Shown piece after piece: positions 8,258 to 15,734 of a stretch of DNA of 64,000 nucleotides. The DNA comes from Rhodobacter sp. (GTDB lineage: Bacteria; Pseudomonadota; Alphaproteobacteria; Rhodobacterales; Rhodobacteraceae), in NCBI GenBank assembly GCA_020637555.1, contig JACKKF010000013.1, positions 1 through 64,000 on the forward strand, read 5' to 3'. The notes below the pieces were generated by a model. The model was not told the DNA's origin and made no database searches. It saw only the letters and a program-made list of their open reading frames with translations. A program made the translations under genes and the position numbers. Numbering within the stretch: position 1 is the first letter of the stretch; each line of letters begins with the position of its first letter.

Positions 8258-9337
8258 ATGACTGCTGCACAAATGCTCAACCCTGAATTGATGAATCTCT
8301 TTCGTGATTCAACTCTGGGCCTCTATCTGGATGCGTTCGACGAGGATCTCTTTGCCCAGGGCCAGGTCACGACCCTGGCACCCGGCGCCACGCTGGCCGA
8401 ACCCGGCGCGCACCCGCTGCATGTGGTGCTGGACGGCCGGCTGGCCGGGCCGCGCGACTGGTTCGGACCCGGCAACCACTTTGGACCTTCGGGCCAGGGG
8501 TTGCAAGCGATGGACCTGCCCGCCCGTGTCTGGTCGCTGGATACCGGGGCCGACACCTGGGCACAACCGCGCAATCGCAGCCTGCGCCGCGCGCTGGCCA
8601 AGGCCCTGATCGCCGCCGACAGCGCCGAGGCCGACGCGACACCGCCGGACAGCCTGCCGGACCCCGCGATGCTGTGCGATGTGGACCACCCCGAAATCCG
8701 CCGCCAGGCGGTGCGTCTGCGGCGGGCCTCGCCGGCCTCGACCGCCGAAGCGGTGCTGCGCTTCGTGCACAAGATGCCCTACCGCTTCGGCGCGTGGCAG
8801 GAGCGCGCGTCCGACACCCTGCGCCGGGGCGTCGGCATGTGCACGACCAAGACCAACCTCCAGGTGGCGTTGCTGCGCGCTGCGGGGCTCGAGGCCGGGT
8901 TCGTGGAAATCCCGATGTCCACCAGCGTGCTGGGCAAACTGATGCCGACCGGCTGGCTGGCGCTGCAACGGCCCACGGTGAAGCACTATTTCGCCGCCGT
9001 GAAACTGGGCGACCGCTGGCACGGGTGCGATTCGTCCTATGACTATGCCAGTTACCGCATCTTCCTGGAAATGTTCCCCTGGATGGCCCACCGCGAGGAA
9101 CCCGTCCTGACCGAGGGGGCGCCCTATATCCCGGCGATGGAGATCCAGCATCTCGACCTGTTCGACATCCAGGTGACCGACAGCATCATCGACGAGATGG
9201 GCAAGAAGAGCCGCTTCCAGACCCGCCACTTCGAGGCCCTGAACACCCGCGTGGACCGCGCCCGGGGCGCACATCTGCGCTGGGGCCGCGCGGCCGAGGC
9301 GACCGCCACCGCCGACGAACAGGAGGTGCGGGCATGA
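8258..9337 (+). CDS. transglutaminase-like cysteine protein with N-terminal degenerate cNMP-binding-like domain
   Basis: A 359-residue predicted cytoplasmic protein with no signal peptide. Residues about 150-270 form a transglutaminase-like core. Cys195 lies in RRGVGMCTTKTNLQVALLRA, His243 in VKHYFAAVKL and Asp258 in WHGCDSSYD, giving the expected Cys-His-Asp order and spacing. Residues about 20-90 (LAPGATLAEPG, then DWFGPGNHFG) look like a worn cyclic-nucleotide/cupin-type beta-roll without the Arg-containing phosphate cassette; this is inference. A GGGGGAC ribosome site precedes the ATG. The last 4 nt overlap the start of the flavoprotein gene, so the two are co-translated and likely work together. 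Substrate is unknown: the fold hosts proteases, peptide N-glycanases and amide-forming enzymes. Confidence 0.75.
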   Translation: MTAAQMLNPELMNLFRDSTLGLYLDAFDEDLFAQGQVTTLAPGATLAEPGAHPLHVVLDGRLAGPRDWFGPGNHFGPSGQGLQAMDLPARVWSLDTGADTWAQPRNRSLRRALAKALIAADSAEADATPPDSLPDPAMLCDVDHPEIRRQAVRLRRASPASTAEAVLRFVHKMPYRFGAWQERASDTLRRGVGMCTTKTNLQVALLRAAGLEAGFVEIPMSTSVLGKLMPTGWLALQRPTVKHYFAAVKLGDRWHGCDSSYDYASYRIFLEMFPWMAHREEPVLTEGAPYIPAMEIQHLDLFDIQVTDSIIDEMGKKSRFQTRHFEALNTRVDRARGAHLRWGRAAEATATADEQEVRA

Positions 9338-10602
9338 GCCTGTATGACTGGGACTTCGGCGCGCCGACCCCCTCGACCATGGGCGACCATGACGTGCCGG
9401 CCGCATCCGACCGGCTGGCGGGCAAGCGGATCGCCCTGCTGGTCACCGGAGGCATTGCGGCGATGAAGGCGCCCGAGGTGGCACGCGGGCTCAGGCGGCA
9501 CGGGGCCTCGGTCGTGGCCTTTGCCAGTGAGGACGCGCTCAACTACGTCGCGCGCGAGGCACTGGAATGGGCCACGCTGGGGCCGGTCGTCACCGCGCTG
9601 ACGTGGCGGGCGGAACACCTGAGCGACAGCGCGCCCTTCGACGCCTATCTGGTCGCGCCCGCCACCCATTCCACCATCGCCAAGATGGCCCAGGGTATCG
9701 GCGACACCGTGGTGACGGCGACGCTGATTTCCGCCCTCGGGCGGATGGAACAGGGGCGCACGCAGGTGCTGGTCGCACCGACGATGCACGGCACCATGCA
9801 CAACGCGCAACTGGTGGACAACGCCCGCAGGCTGGCGGCGCAGGGCGTGCGGCTGATCGCCCCGCGCGACGCCTATGGCAAGCACAACCTGCCGGATACC
9901 GAACTGCTGTGCATCGCGGTCGGCCGGGCGCTCAGCACCTCGGCGCTGATCGGGCGGCGCATCATGGTGACGGCAGGTCCAACGCCCGTGCCCATCGACG
10001 GCGTGCGCCGCATCGTCAACCGGTTTCGCGGCCGCCTCGGCGCCCGCATCGCCGAGGAACTGACCTGGCGCGGCGCCGAGGCCGAACTGATCCTGGGCGA
10101 TGGCGCCTGGCGTCCGAAAACCCCGATGCCGATCACCGTGACCCGCACCTATGACGACTATCGCGACACCGTGGTCGCACGGGCAGGCGCGGGGCTTTGG
10201 GCCGGGGTGTTTTCCGCCGGGGTCGCGGATTACCGGCCGAAACAGGCGGTCACCGGCAAGATTGCCTCGGGCCAGGCCAGCCTGATGCTGGATCTGGAAC
10301 CCACCGAAAAGGTGATCGACATGGCGATGGCCGCAGGCGGCGCGATGCACACGATCGCCTTCAAGTATCTGGAAGGCGTCACCGAGGACGAGCTGATCCG
10401 CGTGGCCTCGAAACGGCTGGACCGATGCAGCCTGATCGTCGCCACGCGGGGCGAGGACACGCGCGGCACCGAACAGCGCGCGCTCCTGGTCAGGCCCGAC
10501 GGCGTGACCCCGGTCGACGACAAACGCGCCATCGCCAGCGCCATCGCCGACCATCTCGAGGACCTGGCCCGCCTGGCGGTGATGCAAGCCGCCGCCGAAT
10601 AG
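9334..10602 (+). CDS. CoaBC-like flavoprotein (diverged phosphopantothenoylcysteine decarboxylase/synthase paralogue)
   Basis: 422 residues with the CoaBC architecture. Residues about 30-200 are an HFCD flavoprotein domain: VTGGIAAMKAPE at 38-48, His95 at the catalytic His position, and PATHST at 109-114. Residues about 208-410 are a CoaB-like domain (TAGPTPVPIDGVRRIVNR, then AGVADYRP). Key motifs deviate from CoaC. The FMN/substrate motif P-x-M-N-x-x-M-W reads PTMHGTMH (149-156), and the ACG flap carrying the catalytic Cys is not recognisable. It is therefore probably not the housekeeping CoaBC, although that cannot be excluded. It is coupled by ATGA to the transglutaminase-like gene. Flavin-dependent chemistry on a cysteine-containing or carboxylated conjugate is possible but unproven. 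Confidence 0.75.
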   Translation: MSLYDWDFGAPTPSTMGDHDVPAASDRLAGKRIALLVTGGIAAMKAPEVARGLRRHGASVVAFASEDALNYVAREALEWATLGPVVTALTWRAEHLSDSAPFDAYLVAPATHSTIAKMAQGIGDTVVTATLISALGRMEQGRTQVLVAPTMHGTMHNAQLVDNARRLAAQGVRLIAPRDAYGKHNLPDTELLCIAVGRALSTSALIGRRIMVTAGPTPVPIDGVRRIVNRFRGRLGARIAEELTWRGAEAELILGDGAWRPKTPMPITVTRTYDDYRDTVVARAGAGLWAGVFSAGVADYRPKQAVTGKIASGQASLMLDLEPTEKVIDMAMAAGGAMHTIAFKYLEGVTEDELIRVASKRLDRCSLIVATRGEDTRGTEQRALLVRPDGVTPVDDKRAIASAIADHLEDLARLAVMQAAAE

Positions 10603-10610
10603 GGCCGGGT

Positions 10611-10641
10611 GAGCGGGGCCGCCCCTCCCGCGGCCCCGCTC
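10611..10641. terminator. hairpin between convergent genes
   Basis: A perfect 11-bp stem (10611-10621 with 10631-10641) with a 9-nt loop lies between the convergent flavoprotein and winged-helix genes. There is no T tract, so it may act as a transcript-end stabiliser or a factor-assisted terminator. Confidence 0.5.
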
Positions 10642-10674
10642 GCGTCTCGCTTGGCCGACAGCGGGCACGCGCCG

Positions 10675-11379
10675 TCAGATCATCCGGATCACGTCCTTCT
10701 CGACCGCCAGCATGTAGCCTTGGCGGGGAATGTTGCGCACCAGGAGTTCGCTGACCATCTGGTTGCCCAGCGAATCGCGCAGACGCTTGATGCGGGTTGC
10801 GCCGGCGGCTTCCTCGCAGTCGGCCTCGCGGCGCCCCGAGATCACGGCCTCGAGCGACGCGCCGGTCATCATCTCGTCGTCCATCCGGGCCTCGGCCAGG
10901 ACTGCCAGGGCTTCGACGGCGGCTTCGGTCAGGTTGAATTCCATGTCGTTCAGATAGACCTTGCGTTCCCCGCGCGAGATCACCAGCGACGACACCTGGA
11001 TCCCCGATTTCTGCACCACCGCCAGCCGCCGGTTCAGAACGATCAGCGCCAGCACCAGAACCAGCGCGGTAATCAGCAGCAGGCTGGCAAACACGATCAG
11101 CACGAAGATGACCGCGCGGTAGCTGACCAGCACCTCGGTAAAGGTGGTTCCCGATTGCGCCAGGATTTCCAGCAGGCGCAGCTCGGCGTCCTGGGTCAGG
11201 TTGGCGTTCTCGGCAAAGATCTGCGTGACACGGGCGTTGAAGGCATTCGTGTCGGGCAGGTTCAGGAACAACAGAAAGGCCGCCAGCGCCAGAATGGCGA
11301 CGATGGCGGCCAGTCCCAGATAGACCGCGCGCGACCCCGCGCGCGTCAGATCAGTAACGGAGGAAGTATTGTCCGGCAT
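10675..11379 (-). CDS. membrane-anchored winged-helix transcriptional regulator
   Basis: 234 residues. Two strong transmembrane segments (about 17-38 and 85-113) flank a periplasmic loop of about 45 residues. The C-terminal 110 residues (EFNLTEAAVEAL, then RIKRLRDSLGNQM, then VRNIPRQGYML) match the OmpR/ToxR-type winged helix, including the recognition-helix arginines and the closing wing. This is the reverse of the ToxR order (winged helix first, then membrane segment). I chose the start MPDNTSSV at 11379; an upstream extension is low-complexity read-through. The start lies 29 nt inside the end of the small secreted-protein gene upstream, which suggests coupling. Ligand and targets are unknown. 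Confidence 0.8.
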   Translation of the reverse strand: MPDNTSSVTDLTRAGSRAVYLGLAAIVAILALAAFLLFLNLPDTNAFNARVTQIFAENANLTQDAELRLLEILAQSGTTFTEVLVSYRAVIFVLIVFASLLLITALVLVLALIVLNRRLAVVQKSGIQVSSLVISRGERKVYLNDMEFNLTEAAVEALAVLAEARMDDEMMTGASLEAVISGRREADCEEAAGATRIKRLRDSLGNQMVSELLVRNIPRQGYMLAVEKDVIRMI

Positions 11380-11644
11380 TGCCCCGCCTCGACGCCAGTC
11401 CATCATCCCTGAATGTGGACAAAACATCGACCAAGGTCCAGCCGTTCCGCGCGAGGCGGCTGCGCAACTCGTTCGCGGCCGCGCCGGTGCTGTTGCAGGC
11501 GCCGTCCGAAATCTGTGCGACACCGTAGTGGAATCGCACGGGGCTTTGTTGCTGGGCGCGATAGTCGGCGTAACAGGCCGCATGGGCCGGCAGCGCCATC
11601 GCCAGCGTCGCGCCAACCACCAGTGAGAAGGTCTTCATTCGCAT
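11351..11644 (-). CDS. small secreted/periplasmic protein of unknown function
   Basis: 97 residues. The signal peptide (MRMKTFSLVVGATLAMALPAHA) is followed by a mature domain of about 75 residues with two cysteines (near ACYADY and DGACNS) and a C-terminal GQYFLRY. I chose the ATG at 11644 because AAGGA sits 8 nt upstream; ATGs at 11650 and 11638 are alternatives. I do not recognise the family. Its 3' end overlaps the start of the membrane winged-helix regulator, so it may be sensed by, or report to, that protein; this is inference from position. Confidence 0.7.
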   Translation of the reverse strand: MRMKTFSLVVGATLAMALPAHAACYADYRAQQQSPVRFHYGVAQISDGACNSTGAAANELRSRLARNGWTLVDVLSTFRDDGLASRRGNAGQYFLRY

Positions 11645-11878
11645 GGTCATGTTCCTTGCACGGCTGAGTCCGTTGCTTGCCCCGACCATGCCCACGGCGG
11701 TGCCGCTATGCAATATCGCCCCGCGCGGACGACGCCGCCGGCGGGGCGTTATCGGATAACCGGGGGGCGCTATTGCCTGTCAGGTCGGGCCGGTCGCAGG
11801 GTTGAACCAAGACGGCCGTTGCCCCGACCCACAGGGGTGCCCGTCCCCGTTCCCGTGATTGCCAGAAAGGTTTCTGCC

Positions 11879-12568
11879 ATGCGCTTTCCCTTCCCCTCTC
11901 TTTCGCGACGGTTGGCGATGACCCTCGCCGCCGGGGCGGTGGCCCTGGCCGGGCTTGCCACCACGCCACAACAGGCCAGGGCCGACGATGCCGATATCTT
12001 CCGCTTCATTGCGGGGGCGATCGTGATCGGCGCCATCGTCCACGCCATCGACGAGAACAACCGCCCCTCGTATGCCGGGCGCTGGGTGCTGCCGAACGAG
12101 TGCCTGGAAACGGTCCGCATCGACTGGCGCAATGTCGATGTCTACAACGGCCGCTGCCTCAGCCGCGCGGGCTATCAGGGTCTGCCCGGCCAGTGCCGGT
12201 ATGAGTTCCGCTATCAGGGCCGCAACCGCGCCGGCTATGTCGCCGACTGCATGTATCAGGCCGGCTATCGCGGCGGCTATTCGCGTCGCGCCGATCCGCC
12301 GCGCTACGACCCGCCCTATGCCGACCCACCCCGCATGTCGCCGCCCAGCCATGGGCACGGGCATGATCGTGGCCGCAGGGCCTGGCTGCCGGATCGCTGT
12401 GAGATGCACTATCGCCAGAACGGCCGCCGCGTCGCCGGTTACTGGTCCAGTTGCCTGCGCGACGCCGGTCTGCGCGACCTGCCGGGCCAGTGCCGCGTGA
12501 CCTCGACCGACGGCGACCGGATCTACAATGCCCGGTGCCTCGAGGACGAGGGCTACCGTCGCCGGTAA
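11879..12568 (+). CDS. secreted cysteine-repeat protein of unknown function
   Basis: 229 residues. A long signal peptide (start MRFPFPSLSRRL, cleavage near QQARA at residue 34) is followed by a short hydrophobic stretch FIAGAIVIGAIVHAI (about 41-55) that may be a membrane anchor or glycine-zipper-like helix. The mature region has two copies of a module of about 50 residues, each with a leading Cys, a middle Cys followed by an (A/D)G(Y/L) turn, GLPGQC, and a closing C-x3-(A/E)GY. They are separated by a Pro/Asp/His-rich linker. The cysteines probably pair in the periplasm. AGAAAGG precedes the ATG by about 8 nt. The family is not recognised with certainty. Confidence 0.75.
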   Translation: MRFPFPSLSRRLAMTLAAGAVALAGLATTPQQARADDADIFRFIAGAIVIGAIVHAIDENNRPSYAGRWVLPNECLETVRIDWRNVDVYNGRCLSRAGYQGLPGQCRYEFRYQGRNRAGYVADCMYQAGYRGGYSRRADPPRYDPPYADPPRMSPPSHGHGHDRGRRAWLPDRCEMHYRQNGRRVAGYWSSCLRDAGLRDLPGQCRVTSTDGDRIYNARCLEDEGYRRR

Positions 12569-12780
12569 CGGAATGCCTGAACTGCTGCGTGCGATCTGAC
12601 GAAATCCTTTATTCACGAATCTCTTTCAAGGTCGTCTCGATGCGAGTGGGTTGGTTGCTGGTTCCGACTTGACGCACATAGGCAGTCCAGGACGATCCCG
12701 GCCCCCCAGCCGGGAAGGGGGCGGGCCGCAAGGTTCGCCCCCACTCTTGCCCGGACGCCGGGCGCGTGGTTCATGTCAGC

Positions 12781-13407
12781 ATGACGTCTGCTCGCATCAC
12801 CCCCGACTTCTCGCTGGAAACCGCAACCGGACGGCAACGCGTCGCAGGCGTGGACGAGGTCGGTCGCGGGCCGCTCGCCGGGCCCGTCACCGCCGCCGCC
12901 GTGATCCTGGACCCGGCACGGATTCCGCCCGGCATCGACGACAGCAAGCGCCTGAGCGAGGCTGCGCGCACGCGCCTTGCCGCGCTGATCCGCGACAGCG
13001 CGGTCGCCTGGGCCGTCGCCCATGCCAGCGTCCAGGAGATCGACGCCCTCAACATCCTGGAAGCCAGCCATCTGGCGATGCGCCGGGCGCTTGAGGCCCT
13101 GCACCCCGCCGCCGAGCACGCGCTGATCGACGGCAATCGCCTGCCAAAGGGGCTGACCATCCCCGCCGAAACCATCGTCAAGGGCGACGCCCGCAGCCTG
13201 TCGATCGGCGCGGCCTCGATCCTGGCCAAGGTCGAACGGGATGCGATCATGCGTGAACTTTCTCTCGCAAACCCCGGATATGGCTGGGAAAAGAACGCTG
13301 GATACCCCTCGGCCCAGCACCGCGCGGCCCTGCGGGATCTGGGGGTAACACCACATCATAGACGGTCCTTCGCCCCGGTGCGCAAGATATTGTGTGAAGA
13401 ACATTAA
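12781..13407 (+). CDS. rnhB: ribonuclease HII
   Basis: About 208 residues. It cleaves RNA in RNA-DNA hybrids and removes misincorporated ribonucleotides. The catalytic Asp-Glu pair is in GVDEVGRGPLAGPV, followed by DDSKRLS, an aspartate in ALIDGN and GDARSLSIGAASILAKVERD, all diagnostic. The ATG at 12781 is my choice; an in-frame GTG at 12766 would add five residues, and neither has a clear ribosome site. It stands directly upstream of ccrM. Confidence 0.93.
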   Translation: MTSARITPDFSLETATGRQRVAGVDEVGRGPLAGPVTAAAVILDPARIPPGIDDSKRLSEAARTRLAALIRDSAVAWAVAHASVQEIDALNILEASHLAMRRALEALHPAAEHALIDGNRLPKGLTIPAETIVKGDARSLSIGAASILAKVERDAIMRELSLANPGYGWEKNAGYPSAQHRAALRDLGVTPHHRRSFAPVRKILCEEH

Positions 13408-13417
13408 ATAACGCGCT

Positions 13418-13460
13418 GATTCAAAAAGGAATTGACGCGGACTCTCGTTTGAATCATCTT
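13418..13460 (+). promoter_or_regulatory. ccrM promoter region with three GANTC methylation sites
   Basis: GATTC (13418-13422), GACTC (13440-13444) and GAATC (13451-13455) lie within 38 bp, 59-96 bp upstream of the ccrM ATG. A candidate promoter TTGACG (13432-13437), 17 nt, CATCTT (13455-13460) spans the last two. In Caulobacter, GANTC sites in the ccrM leader feed methylation state back on its own transcription. The same logic is inferred here. Confidence 0.6.
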
Positions 13461-13513
13461 TGTGTGTAACGGAGCGCCACGCACGCACAAGATGGCGCCC
13501 GAACGAGGCAGAC

Positions 13514-14623
13514 ATGGCAACGAAGACCCGGACTCCGGAAGCGGACACGCTTCCGCTGGACCAGATTCTTGCGGGCGATTGCATCGAGATCATGAACTCC
13601 CTGCCAGCCGGCAGTGTGGACCTGATCTTTGCAGACCCGCCTTACAACCTTCAACTGAAGGGCGCGCTGCATCGGCCGGACAATTCGGCCGTGGACGCGG
13701 TGACGGATCACTGGGACCAGTTCGCCAGTTTCGCCGCCTATGACCAGTTCACGCGCGACTGGCTGAAGGCCGCGCGCCGGCTGCTGAAACCCGACGGCGC
13801 GATCTGGGTGATCGGCAGCTATCACAACATCTTCCGCGTCGGCGCGGCGCTTCAGGACGCCGGTTACTGGGTGCTGAACGATGTCATCTGGCGCAAGTCG
13901 AACCCGATGCCCAACTTCAAGGGCAAGCGGCTGACCAATGCGCATGAGACGCTGATCTGGGCCTCGAAGGCCGAGACATCGAAATACACGTTCAACTATG
14001 AGGCGCTCAAGGCCCTGAACGAAGGCACGCAGATGCGTTCGGACTGGGTGCTGCCGATCTGCACCGGCCACGAGCGGCTCAAGGATGACGACGGCAACAA
14101 GGCGCATCCGACGCAGAAACCCGAAAGCCTGCTGCACCGCGTCCTGATCGGCACCACCAATGCCGGGGATGTCGTGCTGGACCCGTTCTTTGGCACCGGC
14201 ACCACCGGCGCCGTCGCCAAGATGCTGGGCCGCCATTTCATCGGCATCGAGCGCGAGGACAGCTATCGCGCCGCCGCCACCAGACGACTGTCCAAGGTGC
14301 GCAAACTGGACGCCTCGGCGCTGGAAACCACCTCGTCCAAGCGGGCCGAACCGCGCGTGCCCTTCGGTCAGCTGGTCGAACGCGGGATGCTCAGACCCGG
14401 CGAGGTCCTGATCTCGCCGCGTGGCAAGCCCGCCAAGGTGCGCGCCGACGGGTCCCTGGTCAGCGAGACGCATCGCGGCTCCATTCACCAGGTCGGCGCG
14501 GCGCTGGAAGGCGCGCCCTCGTGCAACGGCTGGACGTATTGGCAGTTCAAGCGCGACGGGCAGTTGATCCCCATCGACATCCTGCGTCAGCAGATCCGGT
14601 CCGAAATGGCCCGCGACGCCTGA
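13514..14623 (+). CDS. ccrM: cell-cycle-regulated adenine DNA methyltransferase CcrM (GANTC)
   Basis: A 369-residue beta-class N6-adenine methyltransferase. Catalytic motif IV DPPY is at 41-44 and comes before the SAM-binding motif DPFFGTGTTG at 223-232, the beta-class order. The C-terminal region of about 80 residues (from about 285: PFGQLVERGMLRPGEVL, then WTYWQFKRDG) is the CcrM-specific DNA-strand-separating domain, which separates it from restriction-linked methylases. No restriction enzyme is adjacent. I chose the start MATKTRTPEAD, with GAGGCAG just upstream, rather than the upstream in-frame start at 13460. It is expected to methylate GANTC after replication and to be essential or cell-cycle timed. 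Confidence 0.94.
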   Translation: MATKTRTPEADTLPLDQILAGDCIEIMNSLPAGSVDLIFADPPYNLQLKGALHRPDNSAVDAVTDHWDQFASFAAYDQFTRDWLKAARRLLKPDGAIWVIGSYHNIFRVGAALQDAGYWVLNDVIWRKSNPMPNFKGKRLTNAHETLIWASKAETSKYTFNYEALKALNEGTQMRSDWVLPICTGHERLKDDDGNKAHPTQKPESLLHRVLIGTTNAGDVVLDPFFGTGTTGAVAKMLGRHFIGIEREDSYRAAATRRLSKVRKLDASALETTSSKRAEPRVPFGQLVERGMLRPGEVLISPRGKPAKVRADGSLVSETHRGSIHQVGAALEGAPSCNGWTYWQFKRDGQLIPIDILRQQIRSEMARDA

Positions 14624-14680
14624 CACGATCCCAAGTTTACCGCCAGCGTCCGGAACCCCAAGCTCTGGACGCCACTTGAT

Positions 14681-14708
14681 CCCCCGGCCATGTGCCGGGG
14701 GTTTTTTT
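14681..14708 (+). terminator. intrinsic terminator of ccrM
   Basis: A perfect 8-bp stem CCCCCGGC/GCCGGGGG (14681-14688, 14694-14701) with a 5-nt loop is followed by seven T (14702-14708). Textbook Rho-independent form, 58 nt after the ccrM stop. Confidence 0.95.
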
Positions 14709-14765
14709 GTCTGGTCGATCAGCCCGGCGCAGTCCTGCAGGGCTGGCTGGGCAGGACGGCCCCGG

Positions 14766-14939
14766 TCACTCCTGCCCGGCCGCGCCTTTCTTCGCCTCGG
14801 CCGCCTTCTTCATGCGTTCCAGCAACGCGCCCTTGTCCTCGCCGCCCCCCAGCTTGCCCTTGGGGTGCTCGTTCACCGTCTTGTTGCGCGGTTGTTTGCC
14901 GGGGGCGCTGCGGCCGCCCGATTTGCTGTAGTCTGCCAT
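14766..14939 (-). CDS. small basic hypothetical protein (57 aa)
   Basis: 57 residues, beginning MADYSKSGGRSAPGKQPRNK and rich in Lys, Gly and Ala. The second half (EDKGALLERMKKAAEAKKG) is a probable amphipathic helix. It has no signal peptide and is probably unstructured and nucleic-acid- or ribosome-associated by composition; no function can be named. The ribosome site GAAGGA overlaps the stop region of the GntR gene, and the ATG is 9 nt after that stop, so it is the second gene of that transcript. The clean reading frame, SD and tight spacing make it credible despite its size. Confidence 0.75.
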   Translation of the reverse strand: MADYSKSGGRSAPGKQPRNKTVNEHPKGKLGGGEDKGALLERMKKAAEAKKGAAGQE

Positions 14940-14948
14940 CTCGGTCCT

Positions 14949-15719
14949 TCATTCCCGCGCCAGTTCGTGCTGATACCTCAGCTGCGCGATTTCCTCGTTG
15001 CGGTCTGCCTTGCGCAAATCTGCAAGGGTTTGCTCTACATAGCTCATATGGGCCTCGGCCGCCGCGCGGGCCGCTGCGGGATCGCGCGCCTGGATGGCCG
15101 CGTTGATGGCCCGGTGCTGATCCAGCAACTGATCGCGCGTGGTGCGCTGGCGATACATCTGCTGGCGGTTGTAGAACACCCCCTCCTTCAGCAGATCGAA
15201 CATCGCGCGCAGCATGTGCAGCATGATGATGTTGTGGCTGGCCTCGATGATCGCCAGGTGGAATTCGGCATCCAGCGCGGCCTCGTCGGCCGGGTTCTTC
15301 TTGGAATGGGCGGCCTCCATCTTGCGATAGACCGCGTCGATCACCTTCAGGTCGGTTCCCGATCCGAACCGCGCCGCGCGTTCCGCCGCCATCCCCTCGA
15401 GATCGCGGCGAAAGCTGACATAGTCGAAAACCGCCTCGTCATGGTCGCCGAACAGCTTGATCAAGGCCTCGGAGAACGCCGATCCCAGCATGTCCGCCAC
15501 GAACACGCCCGAGCCCGCGCGGCTGACAAGCAGCCCCTTGGCCTGCAATTCCGCGATGGCCTCGCGCAGCGAGGGTCGGCTGACGCCCAGCCGCTCCGCC
15601 AGTTCCCTTTCGGATGGCAGACGCTCGCCCGGGCGCAGCAACCCGCGCAGGATCAGCAGTTCGATCTGCCGGACGACCCCCTGGGCCAGCTTTTCCTGTT
15701 GCACCGGCTGAAACGGCAT
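14949..15719 (-). CDS. FadR-subfamily GntR transcriptional regulator (PdhR/LldR-like)
   Basis: 256 residues. The N-terminal GntR winged helix (LRPGERLPSERELAERLGVSRPSLREAI, about 28-56) is followed by an all-helical FCD ligand domain (about 95-235) with metal-site residues in DAEFHLAI and DQHRAI. Members respond to small organic acids such as pyruvate or lactate; the effector here is unknown. A perfect inverted repeat over its own -10 box implies autorepression. It is followed by the 57-residue gene. No metabolic operon is adjacent, so the targets are elsewhere or the divergent side is not informative. Confidence 0.9.
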   Translation of the reverse strand: MPFQPVQQEKLAQGVVRQIELLILRGLLRPGERLPSERELAERLGVSRPSLREAIAELQAKGLLVSRAGSGVFVADMLGSAFSEALIKLFGDHDEAVFDYVSFRRDLEGMAAERAARFGSGTDLKVIDAVYRKMEAAHSKKNPADEAALDAEFHLAIIEASHNIIMLHMLRAMFDLLKEGVFYNRQQMYRQRTTRDQLLDQHRAINAAIQARDPAAARAAAEAHMSYVEQTLADLRKADRNEEIAQLRYQHELARE

Positions 15720-15734
15720 GACCTTCCCTTCGAT

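Noticed and set aside
8067..8261. 64-codon open frame in the promoter region before the transglutaminase-like gene
   Set aside because: No ribosome site or conserved feature, and it overlaps likely regulatory repeats.
10320..10420. Possibility that the flavoprotein is the housekeeping CoaBC
   Set aside because: Not accepted as the main call because two signature motifs are changed, but kept as an alternative since no second copy is visible in this window.
13514..14623. Restriction-modification system around the DNA methylase
   Set aside because: No restriction endonuclease gene is adjacent and the C-terminal domain is CcrM-specific, so it is a solitary methylase.
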